NCBI GenBank assembly: GCA_011799875.1
Contig: CM022298.1
Coordinates: forward strand, 52,148,434 to 52,212,433
Reading direction: 5' to 3'
Source of the DNA: Thinopyrum elongatum
Taxonomy: Eukaryota > Streptophyta > Magnoliopsida > Poales > Poaceae
DNA length: 64,000 bases
How positions within the stretch are numbered: the stretch's first letter is position 1; each line of letters begins with the position of its first letter. Both the position numbers and the translations under genes were made by a program. Positions 13,054-25,655 of the stretch are shown piece after piece. The notes beneath the pieces were generated by a model. The model made no database searches and was not told where the DNA came from. It saw only the letters and a list, made by a program, of their open reading frames with translations.

Positions 13054-14120
13054 GAACCATATACATATTTGATCGATCAACTTCCCTTTGGGCTTCGCAG
13101 GTAGCAATTCAGATCCGGATTGTGAGGTTTAGACTAACACATGCGGGTACACTAATGAGAGATTGTAGAATCAAAGTGTTTGGTGACTTGACTATGTGCA
13201 AATTACATTGATGGATTACATACTATTATAAAAATCTAATAGGTTCTTCATTAGCTCATATGCCACCAGTTCGCGATTGGATCTTTTGGTTTTTACTAAT
13301 TTTTAGCTTATTTTCTTCCCTTTTCCCTATGCAACGGTGTCTAGAATATAGGGGACCTCTTTAGTATATATGCAGGTCCACTGGATCAGAGATGAAATGC
13401 TTTGCTATTTTGTGAGAATTTGTATTGTGCTTTTCTTTTTTTTATTTCATCTTACCCGGTGTACAAGCACGGAAACCTCTTTAATAGCATTCAATTTTAT
13501 TGAATCAACCAAAAAAATCGTCCGTTGGATCAAAGTATGCATGCTATGTGTAAGACTGTCATATCTACTCCAATATGGATCAATATGCATGTTTAGTTAG
13601 AATAACTAGCCAGTCGATCGTTCATCACATCAAAATTCAGTAGAAACACTACACATTTAAAGTATATATAGAATATAAATTGGGTGAAAGTTGGTTCCAT
13701 GTTTTGTACTAAGCTTCACTATGTTTGATGCGTGACAATAGATTGTCATAATTTGCAACTAATTAGTGGTATGTAGGTTTACATGGCTATAAGTTGCACA
13801 AACTTCCAAAAGTAAGTTGTTGAGTCACCTTTTTCTTATTAGTGCAAAAATCTACATGAAGCATTTTTAGTAGGGATGAAGAAGAGGTGGTGCAAGTTCT
13901 TAGCAAAATACTTAGATAATACACTTTAGATGATATTGAAGTGTGCCAGGAACAATAAGTTTGATGTCGCACAAATTAATGATAATGCAATCAGTTTTTG
14001 TAAGGTAGGAATAATATTGTGCAAATGAATAGGAGCAGTGTTACATGATGATGAGACGGGCCACTGTACTAGTTTAATTAGGAGAAACTATATTATTTGC
14101 GTGATAAAAAAAGTGATGAG
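13054..14120. other. Gene-free AT-rich flank (left arm)
   Basis: I see no gene, only short spurious frames. It mirrors 39890-40960. Confidence 0.6.
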
Positions 14121-14350
14121 CGAACTTAGCTTAGCTCAGATGGCTAGGTCCCTTGTGGGGAACATTTCATCCAGATTCAAGCCCTAGACTTGGCATGGAT
14201 AGTTGCATTTTATGGATTTATGCAGGGCTTCTCAATGCTATCCTTTGCGTGTATGGTGCGCCCTTTAACTACATCCCTTTGTGGCGACTTCGTCATTCTC
14301 GATATCTGCTAGCTTCAGCCTCTCAGAGGTGCTCATAGGGATAGGGTTAC
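14121..14350 (+). mobile_element. tRNA-derived SINE (left arm)
   Basis: A pol III box-A-like TAGCTCAGATGGCTAGG (14132 onward) and a box-B-like GATTCAAGCCCT (from 14174) are spaced about 40 bp apart, as in a tRNA gene. A ~170 bp body follows, ending near GGTGCTCATAGGGATAGGG. This composition is typical of grass SINEs. The exact ends and target duplication were not resolved. Confidence 0.65.
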
Positions 14351-14624
14351 CGGATATGGAACCAACACCTACTACTAGTCGACCTTTCATTTTGAAAAAT
14401 ACACAAATTGTTGATCGTTCATGGAAGTATATTTACCTGCTCTCCTTTTGGTCGATCCTGTCCTAACTTCATTCGTACATGGAGTCCAGTGGTGGAGCTA
14501 GCAAATTATCAAAGCGTGGGCACACTACAGTACTCCATTTTGATCTGCCAAGAACCACAAGTATCACATTGGCATATATGTTTGGCATGTGCAATATACC
14601 GCTAATGTTTACTGAGTAAACTAT

Positions 14625-14855
14625 ACTGAAGGTCCTAATAATAGTATTTCAAGTGTGTCCAGTAAGTTCGAAAGTTTAAAATCTTCATCACCGGTCCTAA
14701 ATGTGTGTAATTCGTTCACCGCGGGTCCCTAAAGTATTTCATGTGTGTCAAGTAAATCGTAAACTCATGGATAAGATACATATATAGGACCCGCGGTGAA
14801 CGATTTCAAATTTCAGAACCTACTGACACATTCGCATACTTTTAGGATTTTCAGT
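14625..14855. mobile_element. MITE-like palindromic element (left arm)
   Basis: The ends are inverted: ACTGAAGGTCCTAA on the left and TTAGGATTTTCAGT on the right. Similarity between the two halves continues inward through the GTGTGTC, AAGTAGGTTC and CACCGCGGGTCC blocks. It is the mirror of 39138-39373. Confidence 0.65.
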
Positions 14856-15059
14856 GTATTTTATAGGTCATAGCTAGATGTATCAAACATGAGATGAAAT
14901 AGCTAGTTCAATAATAGCCGCACGAGCGAACATTCGTTGACTCAGACATCAAAATTTACAGAATCTAGAAGATACAAAATTAGATTAGTAAATTGTATAA
15001 TTTGTAGTTAATTCAAAACATTGTGGAGAATAAACCATACTAGTAATGCGCAGAACTTG

Positions 15060-15800
15060 CAACATTTTTTTTGCCTTTGGGTGTCATAGAAAGAAAACCA
15101 CGCATATGGCGGGCCGCTCGTACTTGGCACCCAGCATGCTTGGGTTTGTCCTGTTTTCCGCCGGCGTCGTCACCGTCTATCCTCGTCTCCTGTGGTCTTA
15201 GGACCATAGAGGCATGGTGGATCCCGGTCCTTGCTGACGGGAGGGCTCCGTTTTTTTTTTTTATTTTTTGAGTTTTGTTAGAGTTTGTGTCCTGCTCACA
15301 GATGCGAGGCGGCGACCGCTCTATGTAGATGGAATAAGGTCCTCCCCCCGCCTAGCCACCGTTCTGGTGGTGTTTCTAGCATCGCCGGAGGTGTGTGGAG
15401 GTTTGGTCTCCGATGAATCTCGTGGGATTCGGTCGGCGTTTGTCTTCGGTGGATTCACGAGATCTATCTTCCTTCGATTGGGTTCGTGTTTCTACAGGTT
15501 GATCCTTCCGATCCGGCTTCTCTTCATCGACGGGTTGCTATTCTGGTGTGTTGGTCCTATGAGTCCCTTACCAGGATGACTTCCCGATTGTCTACTACAA
15601 CAAGGTTGCCCCGCTCCAATATTGGAGGGGCGATGACGGCAGCGCTCCTTTGACCTCGCTCTAGTGCTTATAATAGTCGCTAGATGGTCTACGGACCTGG
15701 ATTTATTTTTTTACTTCTGATGTTTTTTTATACTACTTTGACAGTATAATAGGTCGAAAGTTTTTCGGGTAAAAAGACAAAAACTTGCACCATTTTTTTT
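15060..15800 (+). repeat. Unclassified GC-rich interspersed sequence (left arm)
   Basis: A GC-rich block contains a T-run at 15248-15262 and several short frames, none with a recognisable domain. It resembles transcribed-repeat or LINE-type sequence familiar from cereal genomes, but I cannot name it. The mirror is 38200-38935. Confidence 0.35.
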
Positions 15801-16005
15801 GAGCATCTGGAGAGTTGCCACAACAGTCATGGCTCTCCGCGCTTGCGCTTTTGATTCTCGCTGCTGCCCAGCCGGGATCACTTCCATGAAGGTGCGCCAT
15901 CTCCCCTTGCCGACCATCGGTGCACCGTCTCTGAGCTAAGCAAAGCAGTCGCCGTTGCAGCGCGCCATATGCCTTTTTTTAGGGGATGCAGCGCAAGACC
16001 GCAGG

Positions 16006-16928
16006 GACTATTTTTTTCGCTTTAACGATTCCAAGGGATCCCTCGCGTCGATGTAATAGTGTCGGGCCGGGCTCATGTAGCGCGCGCATATTCAAAAAAG
16101 TCGGGAATAAAAAGAGCCGCCCGTTGGGATCTAACCGAGGTCTTCAGTGTTTCTTAAGCCGCGCAGCTAACCACTCCGCATACTTCACGCTACGGTTAGT
16201 AGTAGGATCGAATTCTACTAGAAGTGGCTAAGCCGGTATTCTCCATTTTTCTCTCTTTCTCTTTTTTCTTATTATTTTGTTTCATTTGTTTTCTCCTCTC
16301 CGTTTTTTTGCATTCTTTCTTCTTTCTTCTCAGATCTGATTTGTTTCATTCTTTTTTGTTTCCTTTTTTTCTCTCATTTTGTTTGGTTTTTGTTTTTCTT
16401 CTTTCTATTTTTTATTTTTTTGTGTGTTTTCTTATGTTTTTTTTTGTTATCACTCTACAATTTCGTACTCTCAAAAAAAAAAAGTAACAAGTGATCAACA
16501 TTTTTTGTATACACGTTCAACATTGTCCAAACGCTTTTTCAACATATTTCAAATACTTTTTCAACATTTTAATAGTTATTCAATATTTTTTAAAATACTT
16601 GTTCAACATTTTAAATATTTATTCAACATTTTTAAATACTTGATCAACATTTTTTACTGCCATTCAACATTTTTCAAATATTTTTAATATTTAATGAACA
16701 TTTTCAAATAGTTTTTGAACATTTTTCAAATTCTTGTTCAACATTTTGTAAGTACTTGTTCAACATTTTTTAGTAGCTTTCACGTTTCTCAAATACTTGT
16801 TCAATATTTTTAATATTTATTCAGTATTTTTTCAATACTTATTCAACATTTTTTGAATTCTTGTTCAACATTTTTGAATACTTATTCAACATTTTTTCAA
16901 ATAAGTTTTGTGAAGAGTGTTTTTTGTA

Positions 16929-16968
<40 letters not shown>

Positions 16969-17132
16969 GAATATATTAATATAAAGAAAAATACGAAAAT
17001 AACAAAAAAGAGATCAGAACACAGAAAAAAAGCAGGCTGTACTCCCCGCGTGGCTGGGCCGGCTGTCTGTGGCCCAGTCGGGCGATTTCTTTAGCGAGGG
17101 AATGCTCCTGGTCGCGTACGCGACAAATAGTC
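16006..17132. mobile_element. Mutator-like element a (left arm copy)
   Basis: Terminal inverted repeats begin GACTATTTTTTTCGCTTTAA at 16006 and its counterpart ends at 17132. Inside are a tRNA-like block near 16110-16180, a pyrimidine-rich stretch (16240-16480), an array of TTCAACATTTTTNAAATACT units (16497-16905) and an AT microsatellite (16930-16970). No transposase frame is present, so it would be non-autonomous. Confidence 0.55.
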
Positions 17133-17239
17133 GCGCCCGCGTAAGACACATGCCATCGCCATCACTCGTGCCTGCTGTATGGACCAGACGAAGGTCGAAA
17201 TCACAAATTGAGGAGTACTCATTAACAAGATCACACCAC

Positions 17240-18055
17240 CTTTCTTAGCGCGCCACTTGTCGCAACCTGGGAGTTTTCCCTTTTTTCATATGATCCATTT
17301 ATTCAAATAGTTTTATATCTCCAAACCGTGCGTCCAAATCTCGAACCGTTTTCACTCCACCGTTGGATTCCTCGCGTCGAGATCTTCAAAACAGATCCCA
17401 TATTGAAATGGTTTTGACGAACTTTTTTTCACGAAAAAAACTGGACAAAAATGAACCGGAAGCACGGGTTTTTTTCCATTCCGAAGAGGCACCGCCCATG
17501 CCTCTCGCGAAATCCCCACCGTGCCTCTCGTGGAAGCAAAACCGTGCATCCCGCGAAGAAAAAAAATTAGAAAACCGTTTCTTTTTCCGTTTCCGAGAGG
17601 CACGGCCGCGAAAGCACAACCGTGCCTCTCACGGAAGCAAAACCGTTGCCTCTCGCGGAAGGAAAAAAAATAGAAAACATGTTTTTTTTCCCGTTTCCCG
17701 AGAGGCACGGCCGTGACTCTCGTGAATGCACAACCGTGCCTCTCGGCGGAAGCAAAACCGTGCCTCTCCGCGAAGCAAAACCGTGACTCTCGTGAAAGAA
17801 AAAAAAAAGAGAAAAGTGTTTTTTCGCGCAAATTTTTTTCTTTTTTGTCCAAAAGTTAAGAAAGACCGGCGGAACCCGAAACGTCGAAAAAACAAGGAAA
17901 AAACCGTTTAAAAAGCCGAAAACGCTTGCGGAAAAATAAATAAAAATATCCGAGGAAACGCCCAGAGCGCGACACGTGGCGGATGGCTGAGAGCGCGCCA
18001 AGTGGCGCTGATCGTTGTGAGGCTCCCGAAGGAGCGCTCGTCAACTAGTTGCTCC
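17240..18055. mobile_element. Mutator-like repeat b (left arm copy)
   Basis: It contains ~23-bp direct repeats of the form CCGTGCCTCTCGCGGAAGC arranged in three blocks (17485-17800), each bounded by A-rich and CGTTTCCGAGAGG segments. Both edges carry a GCGCCACTTG element in opposing orientation (17248 and ~18000). Long frames here on either strand are repeat artefacts. Boundaries are approximate. Confidence 0.45.
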
Positions 18056-18349
18056 CGACTAAGGTGCTTGCGGGCTGTGGCCCAAACAGGAGTGATATGG
18101 GCCTATGGCCTGCTGCTGGCTGCAGCTAAAGAATGAGGCCAAGTCTCCAGAGAGTAGCGAATAGCTGGCCCAGTAAAGAAAGAAAGTTTGTTTTAATCAA
18201 GGGAATTCAGGGTATGCGCCATCGGAGTTCATCATCGTCACCGTCCCTCGGTATTCACTGTCACCTAGAATCATACCAACCCCATCTTTTTACTTCGGTT
18301 TTCTCACTTAATTACATGATCTTGTTCCATTCGCTATTGCTATGAACGT

Positions 18350-18770
18350 TCCATAAGCAAGGAACATCAGATACTCCATGTAGACACGAACAGAATACTA
18401 ACACAATGCATCTAGAGTGCTCCAGGCGCGCCCTCCGTTGTACTAGTGTGTACTGTCTTTCAAGTCTCGACTGAATAATCGCTCTATGATGCTTGGCCTT
18501 GTGTGAATCTGAATCCTGGCAGCCCAGTGAGTGATATAGAAAGATCCCAATGCCTCACATGCAGACAACAGTCAATGGAGTAGTGGCCATTCCTGCTAAA
18601 TGACTCCCATGCTGACAGCAGGACTATGTAAACCATGTGAAATATATCAAGTTCCCTAGACTGGCTGCTCGGTCGAATGGTGCTCGTTATGTATATGGGC
18701 TGAAGATTGAAGAGTCATGCCTTGCATTTATAACTTGATATACACAAGTATTTGACGCTTCACCTACCAC
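18350..18770. repeat. Unknown dispersed repeat, left arm
   Basis: It mirrors 35216-35590, which shares blocks with 52120-52770 (for example CATGTGAGGCATTGGGATCT). No function is recognised. Confidence 0.4.
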
Positions 18771-18889
18771 AGTACCTCATATTCATCACAGTAAGTTTAT
18801 TGGAAATCCCCGTTCAAAAGTAATAAAATGGAAATGTAGAGATTCTTGTTTTTGCTCCTACTCGATTTTTATATTTGACCAGTTATAAA

Positions 18890-18990
18890 CGCTCCAAACA
18901 TAGACATGTGTGCGTTCATACGGGTGACTGTGCGTTTGTGTATATGTGAGTTTCTGCGTTAGTCTATGCCGTGTTTCTAAAAAAAATTAG
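18890..18990 (+). mobile_element. LINE-like 3' tail (left arm)
   Basis: GT-rich sequence of the type GTGCGTTCATACGGGTGACTG leads to GTGTTTCTAAAAAAAA at 18975-18988. This style is typical of 3' ends of plant LINEs. Only the tail is visible. Confidence 0.4.
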
Positions 18991-19154
18991 CAGCAATTTT
19001 TCAATTTTTCTTCTTATGTGTTATTACTAGAGAAAACATTTCAAACTATAGACTCGGAAGAACTTGAACACTTCACCACAGAGTTTTCTTACAGCAACAC
19101 AGCACAACTGGCCTTTTTGCTAAAGATTCAGTCAACCCCCATCTGTAGCTGATG

Positions 19155-19187
19155 GAGAGGCCGGGGGCAATCCTCCTTTAAAAAAAG
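19155..19187 (+). mobile_element. 33-bp LINE 3'-end insertion with 12-bp target duplication
   Basis: The insert carries GAGAGGCCGGGGGCAATCCT and an A-tail. It is flanked by the exact direct repeat CTGTAGCTGATG at 19143-19154 and 19188-19199. The same GGCCGGGGG...CTCCTTT + poly-A end terminates the larger LINE fragment at 52214-52683. Confidence 0.7.
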
Positions 19188-19199
19188 CTGTAGCTGATG

Positions 19200-20525
19200 C
19201 CTGATTGACCAAAAAAATGGACTGGCACCTCTTTGCACCGCTCTCCCTAGTCAGCCGCACCAGCACCTCTTCTCTCTCTCACACACTAGGCACCTTTGAG
19301 TAACAATGCAGAGTCCATGATAAGTGTATGTTCATTGCTCCTCGAGTAGCTTGCACAACCAATTGTCTTGATTTTTTTTTCACAGCACACCCAGAAGGTT
19401 TTTTTTTTAACAAGGACTAATTGTTCTCATTTTTTTCAAACACACATCTGGACATTGTGATCCTGTGTACTAAAAGAATATCACCCAAGTTATGTAGGTA
19501 CCTGAAGCAAGGTTTTGAACAAGGACCTGGAACATGGAAGAAGGTTAAAAAGAAAAACATAAAAAAAAATGTGTGCACTTAAGAATATCGCAAATTAAAA
19601 GCAAAACAGGGGGGAGTTCTGCATTTGCAGAGTCCGCAAGTAGCTCATTAGCATTTGCATTGGTCTAGCCTGCAGTGACAACTTTGCCATACCAGCAAAC
19701 TACAATAAACTCAGCTTTATTGAAGACACGGTCGTTGTTCTTACAACGAATTCTCCCAAATGTTTAGGCTGAACATGGCACACGTCATGGACTTTTGGCC
19801 AACTAAACATGCCGGAAAATCATATTGCATGATGCAATGGTATGCAATGATCTGAACTTCTGTATTTATTCATCAATGCCACACATCTAGAGTCATGCAT
19901 AGAGATCTTTGAAATTTCTTGTTTTTTTTTGATAAGGCATAAATGTTTTCAAGACCCTAAATATGATTTTTTGAATGATTTTTTAGAACTTTTTTCATGT
20001 ACTCGTAGTTTGAATTACATCCATTAAATACCTAGAAATGAACTTAATGATATAAAACCTTAAAATGCCAAATTTGAACATGAATGATGCTATGGTGAAT
20101 GTTGATTGTAGAAAGGTTTCAAGGTCAAACGATGAAGGAATGAAATGTCAGTTCACCTTCAAGGCTACGTGTTCACTCTCGATACCATGATTCTTCCTCG
20201 GAGAAGGTTCGATTTTTAATCAATGTACAAGCCAAACCAACTTTTGTGAAACCTTCTCAAATTCTTCCCACAACATATTGTTGTCATATCATGGCACCAT
20301 GCCAAGTATCATGTTTTCCAGACTTCATTTACATTTTCTAGAATTAAAAAAACTTTTTGTTTGTGTTTGTCTTTTTGACATGATATCTTTGAAATGTATT
20401 TCATTTTTTGTATAAGGCATAAAATATTTTTCAAACCTTTTTGTGTACTATTGCATGTACTCGTAGTTCAAATTTCAATTATATCCATTAAATGCACAGA
20501 ATTGCCCTTATGACTTAAATATAGC
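19200..20525. other. Gene-free sequence flanking the CACTA (left arm)
   Basis: It contains two diverged direct copies of a ~120-bp block (about 19920-20060 and 20400-20520) sharing ATAAGGCATAAA and CATGTACTCGTAGTT. No gene is seen. Confidence 0.5.
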
Positions 20526-21094
20526 CACTAGTAGAAAAGGCCCATTTGTCCCGGTTCATAAGGCCCATTTATCCCGGTTCGGGAACCGGGACTAAGGGTC
20601 GGGACTAAAGCCCAACACCTTTAGTCCCGGTTCTTATACGAACCGGGACGATGGGGCTCCACGTGGCCGCTGCGGCGAGCCCAGAGAGGAGGGCCTTTAG
20701 TCCCGTTGGTAACACCAACCGGGACCAAAGATCATCCCGTGTCAGCAGCTCAGGAGCTGGGGTTTTTGTTTTGTTTTTTTGAAAGGGGTGGGGGGGGGGG
20801 GGGTTTTAGGGTTTTTGTAGGGTTAATTTAGGGGTTTCATATATTGTGTTAGCTAGCTAATAGGAGAAGTGTCCTCTCTTATCTCCGTGCTTGGTCGACG
20901 CTACGTACTATAACTATAGAGAGGACTCGACAGCTAGCTAGTAAGCAAAAAGGAAACCGTTAAGTACACAAGATCGTCATGAACATATACAGAGAGAAGT
21001 GATCGACCTCCTCCTTCTCCGAGAGATTGGTCGAACAACAAGTTTTCGTATATCTATCCGACGCTACTAGCTACATATATACAATATAAGATCC

Positions 21095-24000
21095 CTAACA
21101 TCTGATGTCAAGTTCCACATGGTATTCCCGGCTGGATTGATGACGTGGTCAAGAAAGAATCCAGCCAATTCCTCTTGAATTGCCTTTAAGCTATCTTGTG
21201 GTAGGAGTTCATCCCGCATCTGCCAATCTAATTTGAAGAAGGGGGTCAATACATATATATGAATGACTCAACACAAATGATGGTAATAAAATAAAATTGT
21301 GAATATTATTGCTTACGCACTTCATATTGTTTTTCAGAGTAGCCCCGCTTAGAGGTCGTTGCGTTGTAGATCCCTCGCAAACGTAGTATCCACAAAAATT
21401 ATTCCCGCCTTCCTGCCACAACCCACTTTACGGAAATAGAGGTCAATCAAACTGATAATCAAGCATTATAAATGGTATTGATGAAACTAGCTAGAATCAA
21501 TGGGAGATGCGCGGAACTAGCTAGTAGTACTTACTTTTGGGTGGTAAATCGCAGATCCCCCGGCAGTCCCGGAACTTCTGCAGTGAACACTTTCCAAACC
21601 TTGCGAGACAAAGAAAATATTACTTGATATCAGGAAATGAACAAATTGCCGATATGGTGCGATAATGATCGATTGAACTTACTTCTGAGCATTTTCGTCT
21701 TGAGTCTAAGACGGTTACTAGTCCCACTCAAGCTTAATCTCTAGGAAATAAAGTGGAAGCTGCGCACGCAGTGCATAACTCATCAATTACATTACTATAA
21801 CCTCGAGTAATATGGAAACCGAATATGCAAAGACAGTAACACTCACTTGAAGTTGTAAGGAAAGAGTATTTTATCTTTGTTTTGATTTTTAAGCAACGTT
21901 GTAGCAAGTTGGCCTGGGTGTTTCTTTCGGATTATATGTAACCGTCCATTCATCTATGAGATTTGTGTTAATGAACCCAATATCATAGATTTGTGCATTT
22001 CTGCATTTGACGATCTTCAATCTGCATAATATAGTGAGGATAATTATATATACATGCAATGAAAGAGCTGAGCTATATATAGAGACTTATTACAGAAGTA
22101 TAGTACTTACAGACAGTACAAGTGATGATTATTTTATCGAGGTCCTTTTGATTGAAAAACTGGAAGAACTCCTCAAATGGAACAGACAACAGATCAATTC
22201 CAACGAGGTCGTGCTCCTCTTTAACTCTCAGCGTCAAAATATCCTTCCCAGACTTGCAGGTGTCCATGTACCACTTATGGAATCTTCGCATCATCATTGT
22301 TAGAGGAGGATCACCAGGTCTGATGAGAGGCTTCCCGTACTGGTATTTGTGTTCGTCACCTCCATTGTATCAAAATGTGCATCGTCGAGCAGGTAATCAC
22401 CAGGATTGGTACCGGGCGCATCCCCGGCAGATTTGCGACGATATCGCTAGACACCTTGAGCGGGGGGCACGATTGGTTTGCCTATTCGCCGAGCGGGGAA
22501 TTTTGTTCCCACTTCTTCATTCTTGTAACCTTTGTCAGTTGAAGTAGTTCCCGACCGGCGCGCTCCTCCACTGCCTTTTTAAGAGCGCGACATGGTTTTC
22601 ATCACGCGGAGGTGGTTGGTGGTCGCTTCAGGGTTCTTCACAGTGCCTTCAATTTCACCGGATCCATCTTCTCCTCCGGAGGTGGATTTTTCTTTGCAAA
22701 AAAGTCCCTCACTTGGGCTTTACAGATCTCCGCGTTTTCCTCGTCGGTCATCTCGTATGGTAACTTCTCTAGAGGCGTGAGAGTCGGACCGAATTGTATT
22801 GCCTCCCGCCTCTGGCTGTACTGCTAGACGCCGGAGCAGTCGGAGTGGCTGCGGCTGTCTTCCTTCGTTGCTTATGAGGCGGAGAAGGAGGCGGAGTGCT
22901 ACGACGCTCGGAGCAGCCGGAGCGGCGGCGGCTGTCTTTCGCTGTTGCTGACGAGGCGGAGAAGGAGGCGGGCTGCTCGACGCCCGGCGCAGGCGGAGAA
23001 GAGGCGGAGTGCCCTGATCACTCGCCAGAGGAGAGGCGGAGGAGGAGGCGGAGTGCCCGACTCGCCGGAGGAGGAGGCGGAGGAGGAGGCGAAGTGCCCT
23101 GACTCGCCGAGGAGGAGGCGGAGGCGTCCAGTTCGGAAGGTTGATGAGCTCCTTCCGCCATAGACATGGAGTCTTCAGAGCAAGACCCACCTGAGTCTCC
23201 CCTTCACCGGTAGGGTGGTCAAGCTGGAGCTCCTCAAATCCCTCCTTTTATTTCATCGATCATCACAACAGCATACCCTTGTGGAATCGGAGGGCAGTGA
23301 AAAGTTGCGCCGGGTTGGGAGGTGTAACAGAGCCGACAGCCGCCTTGACTTTGAGGTGCTGCCATTGCGTCATAAGGTGCACATCTTGAGCCTCCGTGAT
23401 AGCATCCATGGGGTAGCTGGGAGCCGTGAAGTCAGGCTGCTGAAGGACCTCGGTGGAAGCCACGCTGCTTCTCTGCTGAGATGGAGGGGTAGCTTCTGGG
23501 GTAGCTCCAGCAGGTCGCTGGCTCTGAACTAGTAGTGCTTGTTCCTCTAGCGCTCGTACCCTTGAATTCAGCGACTGCAGTTCCGTCTGCTCCACTTTCC
23601 TCCTCCTCTCCCGGTTTTGTAACCGCCTGCGCTGGGAAACCCAACCCTCCACGCAACGGAGCCTGCCGTCCTCGTGTTCGTCCTGGGTGCTCAGGATTCC
23701 CGAGGGCCTGTGTGAGCTCGTCGTTCTCTCTGTCGGGAACGAACGTCCCTTCCTGCGCTGCGGCGATATACTTCTGAAGCTTCTTGATGGGTATTTGAAG
23801 TTGCTCCTTCGTCCAATGGCACTTCCCTGTTTCAGGGTCCAAGGTTCCCCCAACCCCGAAGAACCAAGTCCTTGAACGGTTTGGCCAGTTCAATGTCTCT
23901 GGTTCGACCCCTTTATCAGGCAGGTCCTTCTCAGCCTTGTCCCACAATGGCCGGGCTTTGAGGTAGCCACCTGACCCCGTGCGATGGTGATACTCCTTCT

Positions 24001-24827
24001 TTGCAGCATTTTTCTTGTTTGTCGTTGACATCTTCTTACTCTTCTCCAATGTCTTGTGGGCCACAAATGCGGGCCATGATCTCTTTCTTCTCAAATCGGC
24101 CGGTGAATTCTGGAGTCTTCCCTTTGTCGACAAACGTTGATTTCAACTCATTCTTCCACCTCCTGAATAGATCTGCCATCTCTAAAGACATGAGCCTTGA
24201 CCAATGGCTCTATAACTGGCTTATCCAGATCCTCCTCTGGCGGTAGGGTAAAATTTGCCTTCACCGCGGTCCAAAGATCATCTTTCTGTCTATCGTTGAC
24301 AAAAGACACTTGAGGGTCTTCGCTCTTAGGCTTATTCCATTGTGGATGCTGATCGGGATCATGTCCCTAACAAGAACCCCGCACTGAGCAGAAAATGCTT
24401 CCTTGGTCCGGCTGGTTCAATCGGTTGGCCATCGCCCTTGATTGCTGTGATCGTGAACCTTTCATCCTGGCGCAACCTTTTCTTCGGGCCTCGTCTCATT
24501 ACCGAAGTTTGGCTCGATCCAGAGGGCTAGAAAAGAAGAAAGAAGAGAGTTAATATGTGTACATACCAAAACAATTAATGCATCAATTACTAGTCAGCAC
24601 AGGCTTAATTAATACATATACCTCGCCGGACTTTGCAACAGCTCCTTCCTCCGTTTGCTCATCGGAGCCATCATAATCATGTCCTTCCACCTCCATTGTT
24701 CGATCACCGGAGCCTGCTCTCACCCTCTCCTTCCAGACCATCGGTGTCGTTGAGATACGACAAGATATCACCTCCGCCGAGGATTATGTCCCCCACAACT
24801 GTTCTTCTCGATGTCTCAGTGCTCCAT
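21095..24827 (-). pseudogene. TNPA/Ulp1-like CACTA gene, left-arm copy
   Basis: This is the reverse-complement copy of the gene at 29094-32862. The same exon order is present but the frame is broken in more places. The central reading is split among 23432-24133, 23263-23853 and 22720-23190, and the last exon has lost a base in the codons before the C-terminal YHVELDIRC. The early TGA at codon 4 and the TAG in the linker upstream of the Ulp1-like part are shared with the right-arm copy. Confidence 0.75.
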
Positions 24828-25010
24828 AGTTTCTGCAAATATTACAACATGGCAATTAATATACAAACATGACAGATGGATATATCAGTGCAAACGTAGA
24901 CCTAGCTAGCTCGACGCTTCTACGGTTTGGGGTGGCCTCGACAACTCTTCTACGGACCGCCTCCTCATGAATGTTCCGACGTCCGACCGACAAGGGATTT
25001 AACAAAATGA

Positions 25011-25475
25011 CGCCCTTCTGGATGTGCAGAAAATGGTCCATATTTTTCCTGATCTCATCTACCCTTCTATATGTCACGTTGTCTAGTGTCAAAGAATTCA
25101 AAAAAACATGACTTCATCATTAGCCGGAAATGACAGGCGTATAATGGTACGAAGCTCTTCAAAGTTGTTTTGGAATGGAGTTCCCGATAGAATATTTGCT
25201 TTTTGGTACAAAGTTCAGCAAGAGCCTTCCGAATACGCTATTTGGAAGGCCTTTGCTGAAATTTGTACCAAAAGGCGAATTATTCTATCAGGAACTCCTT
25301 TCCAAAACAACTTTGAAGAGCTTCGTAGCATCATATGCCTGTTACTTCCAACTAATGATGAAGCCATGGATTTTTCAATACTTTGACAGACAACGTGACA
25401 TATAGAAGAATATATAATAGATGAGATCAAAAAAAATTGGATCAACTTGTGCACATCCATAATGGGGGCATTCTT
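25011..25475. repeat. Inverted SNF2-like duplication (left arm)
   Basis: Head-to-head copies meet near 25246. The downstream half reads CTKRRIILSGTPFQNNFEEL on the plus strand and the upstream half encodes a related version on the minus strand. It mirrors 28447-28930. Confidence 0.75.
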
Positions 25476-25489
25476 GATAAATCTATATA

Positions 25490-25655
25490 TGTCAAAATTC
25501 AAACTTTGACATATGATCAAACTTTGACATATGATCAAATGTTGCATATGTAAAAATTTAAACTTTGACATGATCAAACTTGATATATGATCAAATGTTG
25601 CATATGTCAAAATTCAAACTTTGACATATGATCAACTTTGATATATGTCCACCCG
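25490..25655. repeat. Short tandem repeats, TTTGACATATGATCAA unit (left arm)
   Basis: About eight imperfect ~20-bp units of AACTTTGACATATGATCAAA occur here, many containing CATATG or TGATCA palindromes. The mirror is 28262-28432. Confidence 0.7.

Noticed and set aside
16224..16687. Phe/Leu-rich membrane-like frames (mirror 37350-37764)
   Set aside because: Pure low-complexity T-rich sequence and TTGAAC array translated.
16497..16905. CRISPR-like regularly spaced repeats
   Set aside because: Units are degenerate, adjoining and AT-rich in a plant genome. There are no unique spacers of constant length.
17352..18044. Arg/Phe-rich frames up to 176 codons (mirror 35947-36678)
   Set aside because: They are translations of ~23-bp CGAGAGGCACGG repeats and are not conserved between arms.
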